A stretch of DNA of 64,000 nt from Eutreptiella sp. 'Long Island Sound 2002' (GCA_964036045.1 OZ038385.1:19401079-19465078); one strand, 5' to 3'; shown: positions 34,507 through 46,276, counted from the first letter of the stretch. A program made the numbers and translations. The notes: generated by a model from the sequence alone, not told the origin.

Positions 34507-34935
34507 CCCCGCACATAGGGTCTCCAACTTGGGATAGCGCCACTGCAGAGTACCCCCGGAAATCGCCCCCTTCACCGCAAAATCCAGCGGCCCAGCAGCA
34601 GTGGGCGGCAACATGACCGTGGCGTTGTCCAAGGCAAACACCTGCCCCGGCGTGTGTCGCAGGCCGTCCCAGGCCCCGGCAAGCAGATGTTGCATGCGGA
34701 TCGCACCCAGGGTGATCGTCTCCAAAGACGCCAGTAGGCACACGGTGCGGGCCCACTGCGCGCGATGCTGTGGATGGGGGTACGCGGCGCACGTCATTGC
34801 CCACCAACTCTTCAAAAGCAATTCGGTGAACCGCGCATTCGATATCCCGGGCTGAGGGTGGACGAGAGCCGTCACCGCCAGAGCTGCCGCGGGCTTGAGG
34901 TCGCGGCGCTGCCGCTTACGGTTTGGCTTAGGCAT
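34507..34935 (-). CDS. Minus-strand coding exon of unknown function
   Basis: The frame from ATG (34935) gives 143 residues before the 20-bp array begins; the array happens to stay open to 34426. The N-terminus is strongly basic (MPKPNRKRQRRD), like a nuclear signal. Then comes mixed sequence with TELLLKSWWAMTCAAYPHPQ and QHLLAGAWDGLRHTPGQVF. Most third positions are G or C, so it is likely real coding DNA. The 3' end is either truncated by the array or leaves at GTGCGG. No known domain is recognised. Its place inside the possible foldback element suggests an element-encoded or captured gene (inference). Confidence 0.5.
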
Positions 34936-35492
34936 AAGTGCGTTGGAAAACGGGAGTGTGGAGAGGGATCATTTGGCATGGAAAAATGCCATTGGCCGAA
35001 CCTCAACATACCCCCCCTCCCGAGATCATGCTAGCGTTAAAGAGCCCAGATACCGTGTGTGTGTGTGTGTGTTGCGGAAGGCGGCCTGTACTCAAAAGAA
35101 CCATCAGAAACATACATAGGGGAGGGTGGGCCAGGAGGTCCTGCGCTCCCTACCATGGAACTTCGCAGAGGCCCCCATCTTCGTAGGCGCATGGCCTTGG
35201 GTCGGATCCGGCCTCGCACGGTGGCGCTTAGGCGGTGGTCCTACCCCCTCTCAGCCGGTTTAGGCCGGGTGCGCACAACACAGTGCTAGGGTGTACTGGC
35301 TGGTGCTTTGGTGTTACCCTCCACTCCCGCCGCCGCGCTATCTTAGCTGGTCTTCACTAACTTGCTGGCATGGGTGAGCTGGGTTAGGACGGCTGTCACG
35401 GGATGATGGGGATGAACAGACCGGTTCTGCTTCCATCTCGGAGAGTGAGTCCAGTGGCAGATCCTCTAGCTCGGGGGTCGAATATACATAGT
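34936..35492. other. No gene recognised
   Basis: It holds a short (TG)n run at 35057-35072 and GC-rich text to 35290. Overlapping short ORFs have no motif. Confidence 0.4.
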
Positions 35493-36634
35493 CTATACAT
35501 AGTCTGCACACTGCACATAGGCTGCACATTGCATATGCACGGATGGGTATGAGGTGGGTGGGCCCCTCCCAGGAATCACGGATTGGATTGGGCTACCACT
35601 CCGTAGCCAAGGATATGTGTGATTCAGCAGGGCTGCAGCTGGACAGCTACTTGGGAGGTTAAAGCAAAGAGCATCTGCTGTACCTCACCTCGGAATAAGG
35701 AAATGGGCAAGGCTCCAAAGCACAGCAGTGCAACATCTCTGCTAGAGCAACTAGACAAGATCAATTAGACAATAGATTGTTGGGCATGTGCTCAAGACGC
35801 ACTCAATGCAGCACCCCCCCCCCCCGGCACCCTACCATGCTCAATCCTACTTGAACCTGCACTTTGCGCTCTTGTTTCGGTTTGGGTCCCTTCCGTTGGC
35901 AATGCACCTAGGCTACACACTCGTCAATACCTACAACAACGAGGGGCAAACCCAATTTGATGTCGACACCCACTTCTCCAAATGTGAAGCCCCAGCAATT
36001 ATTCTTTCCATATTTGTTTCTTCTTCCCAAATTTGTTCCAATTTGTTCCGATCCGGTCATGTTGCATGGCACTGCTTGCCTCCAAGATAGGTTTACCATG
36101 GGCACTGGAGCAAGCAATTTGAGGGTGTCTAGTGTTGGGGGTTTCAGTGTGCATCTGTTTGTGGGTGAGGCCTAACTTATGGTAGACATTACTGAATTGT
36201 TGGCAGATGGAGCCTAACTTTGCTGAGACACAACTCGACAATGCCCCTATTTTGCGTTGACTCTGGGTTACCATGGGAAACCATTGCTCGCACTTTTGTG
36301 GGTGCTACAACCTCAAACAGCTTGCCTTGATTACTTGCTGTCCAGTACGCAGCGGTTTTGCGGTCAACGCCTAAGTTTCGGTGGATGTTGCTCAACCTTT
36401 GGCTGGTGCGGAATAACGCTTGGTGGACACTCCTCAATTTTTGGCGGAAGGAGCCCAATTTTTTATGGATGTTACTCAACCCCCCCCCCCCCCAAGCTCT
36501 TTTGTGGTTACTGCACCAATCCTTCCCCCTCCTCCACTTGCGCCAACAGCCCCCCGCCCCCTCCCTTGTTGTGTCAAACCTGAACCTACCTTGTGCCAAC
36601 TGTGCGAAAGCCCCCCATGCCCCTTGCATCCGAA
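35493..36634 (+). repeat. 1.14-kb duplicated segment, copy A
   Basis: It starts TCTATACATAGTCTGCACAC and ends CCCCATGCCCCTTGCATC. It matches 39224-40358 almost base for base, with scattered substitutions and a poly-C run of 14 here against 12 in copy B. No convincing target-site duplication flanks it. Confidence 0.95.
35788..36090 (+). CDS. Hypothetical ORF inside the duplicated segment, copy A
   Basis: This 100-codon ORF includes FGSLPLAMHLGYTLVNTYNN and FDVDTHFSKCEAP. Copy B keeps the same start, length and stop with only two or three residue changes. No homology is recognised. Preservation may simply reflect how recent the duplication is. Confidence 0.3.
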   Translation: MLKTHSMQHPPPPAPYHAQSYLNLHFALLFRFGSLPLAMHLGYTLVNTYNNEGQTQFDVDTHFSKCEAPAIILSIFVSSSQICSNLFRSGHVAWHCLPPR

Positions 36635-37440
36635 GTAGCTATGGTGCTCTCGCATTGATGTGTTGTCCATCCCAAACCATCTCTTTAGTCTGTAGTTTGG
36701 CTACCCAATGATATAATTTCGTTTTTCTTGGGCTAACACCAAATCGCAGTATTCTTGACAGTTCACATATTCTTCCCATCACTGCTCTCCACGGAGTTCA
36801 ATCATTCGTCACGATGGCTATGATGTCCATGCATACATACGTGTTTATCCTTGGAAACTCTGTGGCCAAGGTGCCCTGAAATGCTTCATATAACAGCACA
36901 AATGGTTCCGGCACACAGGGTAGCCTTCTTTCACCCCTGTGTCCAACAAGTACTGGAACATGCCATACTCCAAGGTCTTTTCTACTATACGTCTGTGAGA
37001 TGTTGTGGCGTCTCGATGGCTGTTAACGCATATGGTATGGCGAGATGTGGTGTGCTTGGGTATGCCTTTGCAACATCTATGAGACAAAATAGGCCTCCTG
37101 GTTGGTTCTATGAGTCTAGTGAGCATTGCCAACGCATGCTGTACTGGATTTTTTCTTGCTTTTCCGCTTGCTAGGTGCGTGGAGGGATACTACTATATTG
37201 GTTCTTTCATTGCTTCAAGTAGTAGTATCGCTAGCATCAGGTACACTGGTAGTTAGTACAACCGGGCGATGGTTGGACGCTTTGGAGGGGTCTTCTTTTT
37301 TGTATAGTAGGGTGATTCTCGACCTGAGCCATGAGTCAAATAGATCCCTTGATAACCACACTTCCAAGATGGCTCAGTTTATCTCCCATTGTAGGTCTAT
37401 TAGCAGCCACCATACCAAATGTGCTGCTAGTGGAATCCTC
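36635..37440. other. No gene recognised
   Basis: AT-richer text with short ORFs on both strands. It lies between copy A of the duplication and the forward 20-bp array. Confidence 0.4.
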
Positions 37441-37860
37441 AATCAGTCAATAGCCTAGAGGAATCTTGAATAGCCTAGAGGAATCCTCAACGGCTTGGTG
37501 CAAACCTCATTGGCCCAGAGGAATTCCTAATGGCTTGGAGGAATCCTCAATGGCATAGTGGAATCCTCATGGCTGAGAGGAATCCTCAACGGCGGAGAGG
37601 AATCCCCCATGGCCTAAAGGAAAGCTCAATGGCCCGGAAGAATCCTCAACGGCATACAGGAATCCTCAATGGCATAGAGGAATCCTCAATGGCGTAGAGG
37701 AATCCTAAATGGCAAAGAGGACTCCTTGATAGCCTCGAGGAATGCTCAACAGACTCGAGGAATTCTCAATGGAATGGCCTAAAGGGATCCTCAATAGTGT
37801 GGAGGAATCCTCAGTGGCCTAGAGGAATCCTCAATGGCCTAGAGAAATCCCCCACGGAGT
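37440..37860 (+). repeat. 20-bp minisatellite, distal forward arm
   Basis: About 20 units of GGAATCCTCAATGGCATAGA. They are inverted relative to 34025-34500, so the two arrays bracket 34501-37440. Confidence 0.9.
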
Positions 37861-39223
37861 ACCAGCCGATGCGCCCCAAGTTTTGGGGCAAATGGATTGA
37901 GCCCCTTTGGGTTTTGGCGCCGATTCGGCGTTACCCCTTGGGGGGGGGGGGGTTTCTAGGACCCCCTAACTCCCCGCTTGGGCGGCTAACCGGCACTGGC
38001 GGCTAACCGGCACTGGCGGTTGGTGGTTTTTGAAGGGTTGGTGGCGGGGGCATGTCACGCCGTGGTGTGTTGTACGAAGCTAAGGTCCGCAGGTGCAATG
38101 GGGAGCCGGATATCATTCGTCGGGTCCACCCGACGAGGTGGTAGCTCGGGCCGGCCGTCCTCCATGCGTGGCGCCGATCCTAGGACTTGGTGGGCGGTTG
38201 GGAGGAGGACACCTCCCCACGGTTGTTGCCGCCGCACCAAGCCTTCTCTTGGGGAAGCAGCCGCCCCTCGGAGGGTCAATTGGGAGCCGGAGGATAGTAT
38301 CTCCACACTCGCCGTCCTAGAGGCACCTCTGGTTGCCCCCTTGTCCTGATGGGGGTGTGATCAATGAGCAGGGAAGGGGGGGGGAGAACAGTTTTGCCTG
38401 CTCACCGGCGGTAAGAGTTCTATACATTGTGTTGTTTGTATTCAGAGCCTCGGGCGATGCCTATGATGGGAGGGGGGGGGGGGTTAAATATAAACCGAAG
38501 CGTTGAGTCGGCCAAGGTCTTGGTGCTTTGTTTGCTTTGGGTAAACCTGTGTTTGTCACCACAAACACTGTTTACCGTTTTGCTTCGGGGTCTTTCTAAT
38601 TTTATCGTACAACCCTTCCCGCCCGCCCATGGCTTGCGCTCCTTTCGCCACCTTTTATCCTTGACACTCCGATTCAACAAAGATCGCATTTTGTGTACAT
38701 GGTTGTATTTAACTTCAGATTTAGCCTGCCATCCTTTCGTTTGTCCATTTTTGGGACCTGGGTTGTGGTTGTGTGTCCTTCGGGATGCCGTCAGCAAGCC
38801 ACAACATTTGGGGCGATTGACGATGATTTGTGTACTGTGTCTTGGTGAGTCCGGCCATGAATGCCGCACCTGCCCAGTCAGCCTGATTTATTGTGCTCAT
38901 CACCGTATTCGGTATTTGCACCGAAGTGTTCAGTCAGCCCGAGTCTTGGTGCTTTGTTTGCTTTGGGTAAATATTCACCACAGTTTAAGCACAAAGCATC
39001 CCACTCACCATTTTCACAAGTTGTGTGTGCGACTTTCTCCAGCTTGATGCTTGCTGTTGTTGCCAATAACCTTGATGGGTTAGCAGCTCGCTGATCCTAA
39101 CCCATGTGAGCATTGGGACGACTGTTAGTGAAGGAAACTCTGCACCGTACATGACACATTTTGCGCCGTGCAGGGTGCACACTCTAAGCAGTGCATAGTA
39201 TGAATGTGCCCTTTGCACGCTTC
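37861..39223. other. No gene recognised; two local repeats
   Basis: A poly-G run at 37939-37951 and two copies of GGCTAACCGGCACTGGC near 37982-38010 are visible. A roughly 55-base phrase (GTCTTGGTGCTTTGTTTGCT with flanks) occurs at 38494-38550 and again at 38920-38972. GC-rich text at 38040-38340 is open on both strands but lacks motifs. Confidence 0.4.
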
Positions 39224-40358
39224 TATACATAGTCTGCACACTGCACATAGGCTGCACATTGCATATGCACGAATGAATAGGAGGTGCGTGGGCCCCTCCC
39301 ACGAATCACGGATTGGATTGGGCTACCACTCCGTAGCCAAGGATATGTGTGATTCAGCAGGGCAGCAGCTGGGCAGCTACTTGGGAGGTTAAAGCAAAGA
39401 GTATCTGCTGTACCTCACCTCGGAATAAGGAAATGGGCAAGGCTCCAAAGCACAGCAGTGCAACATCTCTGCTAGAGCAACTAGACAAGATCAAATAGAC
39501 AATAGATTGTTGGGCATGTGCTCAAGACGCACTCAATGCAGCACCCCCCCCCCCCGGCACCCTACCATACTCAATCCTACTTGAACCTGCACTTTGCGCT
39601 CTTGTTTCGGTTTGGGTCCCTTCCGTTGGCAATGCACCTAGGCTACACACTCGTCAATACCTACAACAACGAGGGGCAGACCCAATTTGATGTCGACACC
39701 CACTTCTCCAAATGTGAAGCCCCAGCAATTCTTCTTTCCATATTTGTTTCTTCTTCCCAAATTTGTTCCAATTTGTTCCGATCCGGTCATGTTGCATGGC
39801 ACTGCTTGCCTCCAAGATAGGTTTACCATGGGCACTGGAGCAAGCAATTTGAGGGTGTCTAGTGTTGGGGGTTTCAGTGTGCATCTGTTTGTGGGTGAGG
39901 CCTAACTTATGGTAGACATTACTGAATTGTTGGCAGATGGAGCCTAACTTTGCTGAGACACAACTCGACAATGCCCCTATTTTGCGTTGACTCCGGGTTA
40001 CCATGGGAAACCATTGCTCGCACTTTTGTGGGTGCTACAACCTCAAACAGCTTGCCTTGATTACTTGCTGTCCAGTACGCAGCGGTTTTGCGGTCAACGC
40101 CTAAGTTTCGGTGGATGTTGCTCAACCTTTGGCTGGTGCGGAATAACGCTTGGTGGACACTCCTCAATTTTTGGCGGAAGGAGCCCAATTTTTTATGGAT
40201 GTTACTCAACCCCCCCCCCCCAAGCTCTTTTGTGGTTACTGCACCAATCCTTCCCCCTCCTCCACTTGCGCCAACAGCCCCCCGCCCCCTCCCTTGTTGT
40301 GTCAAACCTGAACCTACCTTGTGCCAACTGTGCGAAAGCCCCCCATGCCCCTTGCATC
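39224..40358 (+). repeat. 1.14-kb duplicated segment, copy B
   Basis: Near-identical direct copy of 35493-36634 at an offset of about 3.73 kb. Its right edge lies about 120 bases upstream of the gene A transmembrane exon. Confidence 0.95.
39518..39820 (+). CDS. Hypothetical ORF inside the duplicated segment, copy B
   Basis: Same 100-codon ORF as at 35788-36090, with substitutions such as His-to-Thr and Ile-to-Leu. Function is unknown. Confidence 0.3.
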   Translation: MLKTHSMQHPPPPAPYHTQSYLNLHFALLFRFGSLPLAMHLGYTLVNTYNNEGQTQFDVDTHFSKCEAPAILLSIFVSSSQICSNLFRSGHVAWHCLPPR

Positions 40359-40477
40359 AACAGATTGTTCACGCACCAGAAGGTCAAAGTGTGGCCTGTG
40401 CATTGTGCAGTGCAAGTTCCATACTTTCCTCATTGGGCCTCATCCGGCTGCCACTACCTTGCCCTTCTTATGTGCAG

Positions 40478-40701
40478 GTGGCCTCACAGGTAATGACCCT
40501 GCGCTTATGGCCATTCTCATTGCCACGACAGTCATATCGTGTTGTCTTCTGGGCTGCCTGGTGTTCTTGTGGGTGCGTGCACATGAGAGGAGGCGCGCAT
40601 CAACTGTGCTGATGTTGGAGAAGACGGAGACTGGGCCTCTACCCATAAGCGAATGGCAGGTGCATCCAGCTTACACCTCAACATACCCTACCCACACATA
40701 G
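40478..40701 (+). CDS. Gene A exon 6: transmembrane helix and cytoplasmic tail
   Basis: The acceptor CCCTTCTTATGTGCAG gives phase 1, matching the end of exon 5. After GLTGND comes a clear single-pass helix (ALMAILIATTVISCCLLGCL, then VFLWV) and a positive stop-transfer patch (RAHERRR). A tail with EKTETGPLPISEWQ follows, and the frame ends in TAG at 40699-40701. The positive-inside rule places the long N-terminal part outside the cell. A splice at CAG|GTGCAT (40656) to a further tail exon is possible. Confidence 0.65.
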
Positions 40702-40744
40702 TCATAGTCATAGTCATAATCACGTATCATGCCGTCTACTGCAG

Positions 40745-40895
40745 TTTCCGGGCATCTCGCACAGGCAGGTGGTTCCTACCTTGCTTGATCCTGTGGGTGC
40801 CAGGGCTGCCTGAGGTGGCCCACAGCTTGCCGGAGGACCCAGAGGACCGGGGATACCGGCCGACCAAGCTTTGGGGGCAGTGGCAACTGCAGTGC
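40745..40895 (+). CDS. Possible further cytoplasmic-tail exon
   Basis: After GCCGTCTACTGCAG one frame reads PEVAHSLPEDPEDRGYRPTK and then LWGQWQLQ, with G or C in nearly all third positions. The phase does not match the end of exon 6 as I drew it. It may be an alternative exon, or chance. Confidence 0.3.
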
Positions 40896-40898
40896 CCT

Positions 40899-40995
40899 AC
40901 ACACACATATGCATACATGCGTGCACTACCCATGCACATACACATATACACAAACATTCACATACACATACACACACACATGCGCATACACATAA
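40899..40995 (+). repeat. (ACACAT)n-like microsatellite
   Basis: Alternating CACATA and TACACA words with GCGTGC interruptions. Confidence 0.85.
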
Positions 40996-41324
40996 TGCAA
41001 CAATGCAACAATGCAAGGAAAGAAGACTTTCTCAACAAGAAGCCTGTACCTGCACTGTAACCGACAAGAGTGTACCATGGTTGTAGGTAAAGGAGTAGGG
41101 ACAATGCTTTATCGGTTTCACTCATGTGTTTCAGTCTCAATTCCATAGAAATGCATTGATTCAAGCATTCGCATCAGTGAGTGAAGGTTTGTATCACTGA
41201 TACAGGTGCATGGTGAAGTCTCAGAGGACCAGGGTACAACCAGTGGCAAATTAAATGAGACTCAATCCTTTTGTTACACCAAAGCCAGAAGTAGGATCAA
41301 CTGCATGTCACACAACTGCAAGTC

Positions 41325-41535
41325 AACTCAACTCAACTCAACTCAACTCAACTCAACTCAACTCAACTCAACTCTACTCAACTCAACTCAACTCAACTCA
41401 ACTCAATTCAACTCAACCCAACTCAACTCAACTCAACTCAACTCAACTCAACTCAATTCAACTCAACTCAACTCAACTCAACTCAACTCAACTCAACTCA
41501 ACTCAACTCAACTCAACTCAACTCAACTCAACTCA
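41325..41535 (+). repeat. (ACTCA)n pentanucleotide microsatellite
   Basis: About 42 units with only a few TACT, ATTCA and ACCCA variants. Because the unit is 5 bases, every frame yields a Ser-Thr-Gln-Leu-Asn repeat. This is not a gene. Confidence 0.98.
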
Positions 41536-41601
41536 TACACATACACATACACACACATGCGTACACATACGCCTTTGCATACACATACACATACACATGT
41601 G

Positions 41602-41633
<32 letters not shown>

Positions 41634-41642
41634 TGCACATAC
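41536..41642 (+). repeat. (ACACAT)n microsatellite
   Basis: Directly abuts the (ACTCA)n tract and contains a TGCGTACACATACGCC interruption. Confidence 0.9.
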
Positions 41643-43734
41643 AAAACTTAGCTTAGCTTCCACAGACAAAGACAGCAAAAGACTCTTCATGAATGTATCA
41701 AGTGGCTGAAAAGGCAAACAGTTTTGTAGGAGAAATTTTACATCTGGGAAACATTCAACATACAAATAAGAGATGGGTTCACTCTAACCTTAATACCTCT
41801 GTGACATATAATGGCAAAGCTCGTCATGCCGTGAGTGCACATGAGACCTATGACAGTCTTGTAGGTTTCAAACTATGAAATTTCTGCTTTAGGAATTCCC
41901 ACAAAAATGAAAGAAATTCAATGTAGCTTAAAATTTCTGTGCTAAGGGAATCCAACCATGCTGGAAAATCAACACAGCAAATCAGCATATACACACACGC
42001 ATACACATACACATACACCATGCGCATACACATACACATATGCATCCGCAACGGCAACGAGCGCTGGCCCGGTGATCCGCCTGGGTGAAGGGGCAAGGCA
42101 CATCAGAGCAGCAGGGGGGCAGGGGTCCTCCATGCTCCACTAGCTCCTGCACCCCGGACGACTGTGCCAATTTCCCGAGTCCCGCGCCGACCCCTGCTCC
42201 CGCACATACACATACACGGCATAACCTAACCTTTTTGAATGCGTTATCAGTGTCTCAAACAGGGGGGTAACCCCAACTGTCCCACGGCCCTCCCCCCTGG
42301 GCGCTGGCCGTTCATGACTATGTTAACGGCCATTTATTATGCCACATACACACACCAGACATCGTTGGAAAGGAATTAATATGGAAGGGGGGGGGGTTTG
42401 GGTGGGTGCCCCAGCCTGGGTGGGGGGGTCAAAAGTGTGTGACCCCCCATCTTGTAATTATGGCTTGGGTGGGTGGGTCTGTGCTCCAGGATCCCCCCCC
42501 CCTTTAACGTTAGTGTGGGTGCCCCTTTGTTTTGGCGTCCCTTTCCTCCAAACCTCATTCTTTGGTTTTGTTTTGCTATGCAACCTGGCCAGAACTGCTG
42601 TGGGTGTGGAGTATTCATTTCAAATGTGGACAAGGGTGAACGTGAAGTGACCAACATACAAACAGTCATCAGCAAACCACAAGGACACTTTCAGCATTTT
42701 TTTTTGAAGGAGAACCCTGCTGGCAACAGTAGCAGCAGCAGCAGTAGCAACACCAACAACAACAACAGCAGTAGCAGCAGCAATACCAACACTAGCAGCA
42801 GCAGGAGCAGGATAAGCATCAACAATAAAAAAATCCAAAAAAAAGGCAGAAAAAGCACAAAACCTAGCAAAAAATCAGAACAGTACAAAACCAAAAAAAA
42901 CCAAAGAAGGCGGGAGCTTGTGCTTTGGCCGCTATGGTCGCATCGCCTCAGAGGGTGGTGCGGCTGGGGTGCCTTTCAACCCGAGCTGAGCACCTCAACC
43001 CCCCCATCCACCCTCAAATGTTTAGAAGAGGGGGGGGGGTCTGGCTAGGTTCTTTGATCTGGGGTGGGTGGGTGGGTGCCTCAAACCCCCCTGACTGCCC
43101 CCCCCCCTCTTGTCAGCGATGTCTGACGCACACACATGCACCTACGCATACACATACCCCCCCCCCCTTGTGCAAGCACCGCCTTGTCTAAGCACCAAGA
43201 TCCGGTCTGACCATCACTTTTACCGAATTTTCTGACCACGGCTTTTACGGTCAGAAAGTAGGCAAAGCGTGATTGTGTGCCGATTGTAGAGGGAAAGAGG
43301 GGCTGTTTCATGCTTGTGATGAGTCCTCCTGCTCATAACAACATTGTGCTTGTTACTGCACCCAACTGCTCTTTGTTTTGGTGTGATTTTCAGACATGAC
43401 TAGTGTCGTTACCCCTGGCTTGGCTGTCACGTACAGCCGGTCCACCGGTGAGCATGCGCCTGCCACTATCATCGGTTGTTCTACTCGTGGGGAAGATTCC
43501 ACAAACGAGGAAATATAACTGGGGAGCGCCAAGAGTTGCCCCCATACCCCACAGCCCCACCAAAACCGCCCTGTTGCAACTATTGTGCTTAGGGTGAGGT
43601 ATGGGCAGGTTTTCGGGACATGCTTTCTTTTGGTACCGCGTGTCGCGCAGTTGCACCGCCTTGTCTAAGCATCAGGACCCGGTCTGACCGTCACTTTCCT
43701 AACCTGGCTGGTGCTTGCGCAAGGGGGGGGGGGG
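41643..43734. other. No gene recognised
   Basis: It contains a short (ACACAT) patch near 41990-42040, poly-G and poly-C runs (42388, 42494, 43028, 43101, 43160), an AGC/AAC trinucleotide patch at 42728-42812 and A-rich text to 42905. A short ORF after GTGTGATTTTCAG at 43394 reads MTSVVTPGLAVTYSRST and could be a small exon. It cannot be tied to a gene. Confidence 0.4.
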
Positions 43735-43763
43735 TACACATACGCATACACATACACATGCAC

Positions 43764-43830
<67 letters not shown>

Positions 43831-43841
43831 TGCACATGCAC

Positions 43842-43884
<43 letters not shown>

Positions 43885-43945
43885 TCCACATCCACATCCA
43901 CATCCACATCCACATACACATACACCTACACACACACACGCACAC

Positions 43946-44018
<73 letters not shown>

Positions 44019-44131
44019 TCCACATCCACATACACATACACATATACATACACATACACATACGCATACACATACACATGCACATGCACATGCACATGCC
44101 CATGCACATACACATACACATATACATACAC
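43735..44131 (+). repeat. (ACACAT)n microsatellite, longest tract
   Basis: Nearly 400 bases of TACACA/CACATA with ACATCC and TGCACA variants. ORFs across it are His-Thr or Cys-Val artefacts. Confidence 0.98.
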
Positions 44132-44445
44132 ATGATTTGATTTGATTTGATTTGAAAAATCCGCTTTGTTTGGGTTCGGACCAGTCCCCTTCCAAGTTCC
44201 ACAACAAGCCTCCTCATCAACCTACACACCGAACACAAAGCAAAGCAAATCACGGAATGAATCTCACTCTGCATGGGTTCAGACTACTGACCCATGTCGC
44301 ACTCGGCTGATTGGATCAGGTAAGTGTTGCATCAACTCAATACATGTGCTTTCTTTTTCCTTTGCCACCCTGTTTACCCACAGATCCTCCTTTGCTTCCT
44401 TTAGATCAGAATAGGCATAGTGATATGACCTATATGTCGTGCTGG
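44132..44445 (+). repeat. 0.31-kb duplicated segment, copy 1
   Basis: It begins with (TTTGA)n. AAAATCCGCTTTGTTTGGGT, CAAGTTCCACAACAAGCC and ATATGTCGTGCTGGGAGC phrases follow, and all recur at 45088-45407. It contains a good donor/acceptor-like pair (GATCAGGTAAGTG and TGTTTACCCACAG). Confidence 0.85.
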
Positions 44446-44888
44446 GAGCTGATGTCGATCTGTGCCGTCCAGAATCTGGCCGATACCTGTTCGAACGTCC
44501 TGAGAAGAAACGGTCACCAAATCTGCAGGTCAAGAACTGATTTAATCACAGGTGGAGGAACCCCATGGGAGTGTGAAACATCAGAAATAACCCACCCCGG
44601 TGACAGATATGACCACTCTGATCGCACTGTAAAATGCCACAACTGGAGCCCTGAATCCCTGCGAAGACCCTCCCATGACCATTGCACTCCTAGTAGGCAC
44701 CAATACACAACTTCCCCCCCCAGTCTTCTTCTCATTGCTTCCCTGACGACCGCATGGGGGCTGTCCTGGCACTCACTGATCCACACGGAGGGAACCTTTG
44801 TGTGCTAGACTGTCAGCTGAACGTTCCCCCTGTAGCTCACAAGAACATGCCCTACATACCCTGTCCCCCGAATTGATGAGAAAAGAAC
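44446..44888. other. No gene recognised
   Basis: Unique text between the first duplicated copy and the next microsatellite. No motif. Confidence 0.4.
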
Positions 44889-45087
<199 letters not shown>

Positions 45088-45407
45088 TGATTTGATTTGA
45101 TTTGATTTGATTTGAAAAATCCGCTTTGTTTGGGTTCGGACCAGTCCCCTTCCAAGTTCCACAACAAGCCTCCCTACCAACCTATACACCGAACACAAAG
45201 CAAAGCAAATCACGGAATGAAACTGACTCTGCATGGGTTCAGACTGGGTTCAGGCTGAATAGACCAGGCATGCGCTGCATTAACTTAGTACATGTGCTTT
45301 CCTTTTCCCTTGCCACCCTGCTTGCCCCCTGATCCTCCTTTGTTTCCTTTAGATCCAGAATAGGCATAATGATAGGACCCATATGTCGTGCTGGGCGCTG
45401 ACATTGA
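45088..45407 (+). repeat. 0.31-kb duplicated segment, copy 2
   Basis: Same (TTTGA)n start and same order of phrases as copy 1, roughly nine in ten bases alike. The splice-like GTAAGT of copy 1 is lost here. Confidence 0.85.
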
Positions 45408-45420
45408 CGTCACACGCACT

Positions 45421-45425
45421 TACAC

Positions 45426-45480
<55 letters not shown>

Positions 45481-45482
45481 TA
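45421..45482 (+). repeat. (ACACAT)n microsatellite
   Basis: About ten units, followed by (ATAGTC)n. Confidence 0.9.
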
Positions 45483-46235
45483 GTCATAGTCATAGTCATA
45501 GATCAATTATCATGACGTCTACGGGTGTAACTAGCCACCGGCCACCGGCCATCACACAAACACATGCACATACGCATACACAGACACATATACATACATA
45601 CGTATGTGCCTACACGTACACATACACGTTCACATACACATATGCATCCCTCCTTCGATGGTCTGCCCTGTGAGTGCATGTGGCTCATGGCTCACGGTGG
45701 TGGAATGCTGGCGAAACTGTGTATGTGTGTACGTGTGTGGCTTCATTGGGCAATAGAAAAGGCTCAATACCTGGTTTTGGGCTCCCATCGAGGAAAAAAG
45801 AGAGTATCAAAAACAAAACACTCAATGTCAATGCGCTTCAAATTAATTGATTGCCTGACTGTGGTAAACAAACGAAGGCTTACAAGTGAAAGCTCCCACC
45901 CTGACCCGCTGCCCCCCCCTACCCCCCACACCCCAGCCGCAGTGACGGCCGTTGCGCAGGGGCTATTCGGTGTTTTTCTTTTGGGGGGGGTGGGTGAGTA
46001 GACCAGCCGGTGCGTTGTGTCGCCAGGCCGGCTACTTCCAATTCAAAGCCCCCCCCCCCCCCACCCACCCACCGCACCACAACCAACCCATACATGCCCC
46101 TCCTGCCCCTCATTCAATTCATCCTCACACCCTTGCTGCCCTCTGCCCCATACCCACCTGTGCTACTCCTCTATGCCACCTCCTATCCTTCTCTATGCAC
46201 CTCCGACCACGCACAAGCACTGCGCGCGCACACGT

Positions 46236-46276
<41 letters not shown>

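Noticed and set aside
43394-43446. Small exon reading MTSVVTPGLAVTYSRST
   Set aside because: It has a good acceptor but cannot be connected in phase to either gene and is too short to prove.
43735-44131. (ACACAT)n considered as telomeric DNA
   Set aside because: No known telomere unit matches, tracts are internal, interrupted and repeated at several places.
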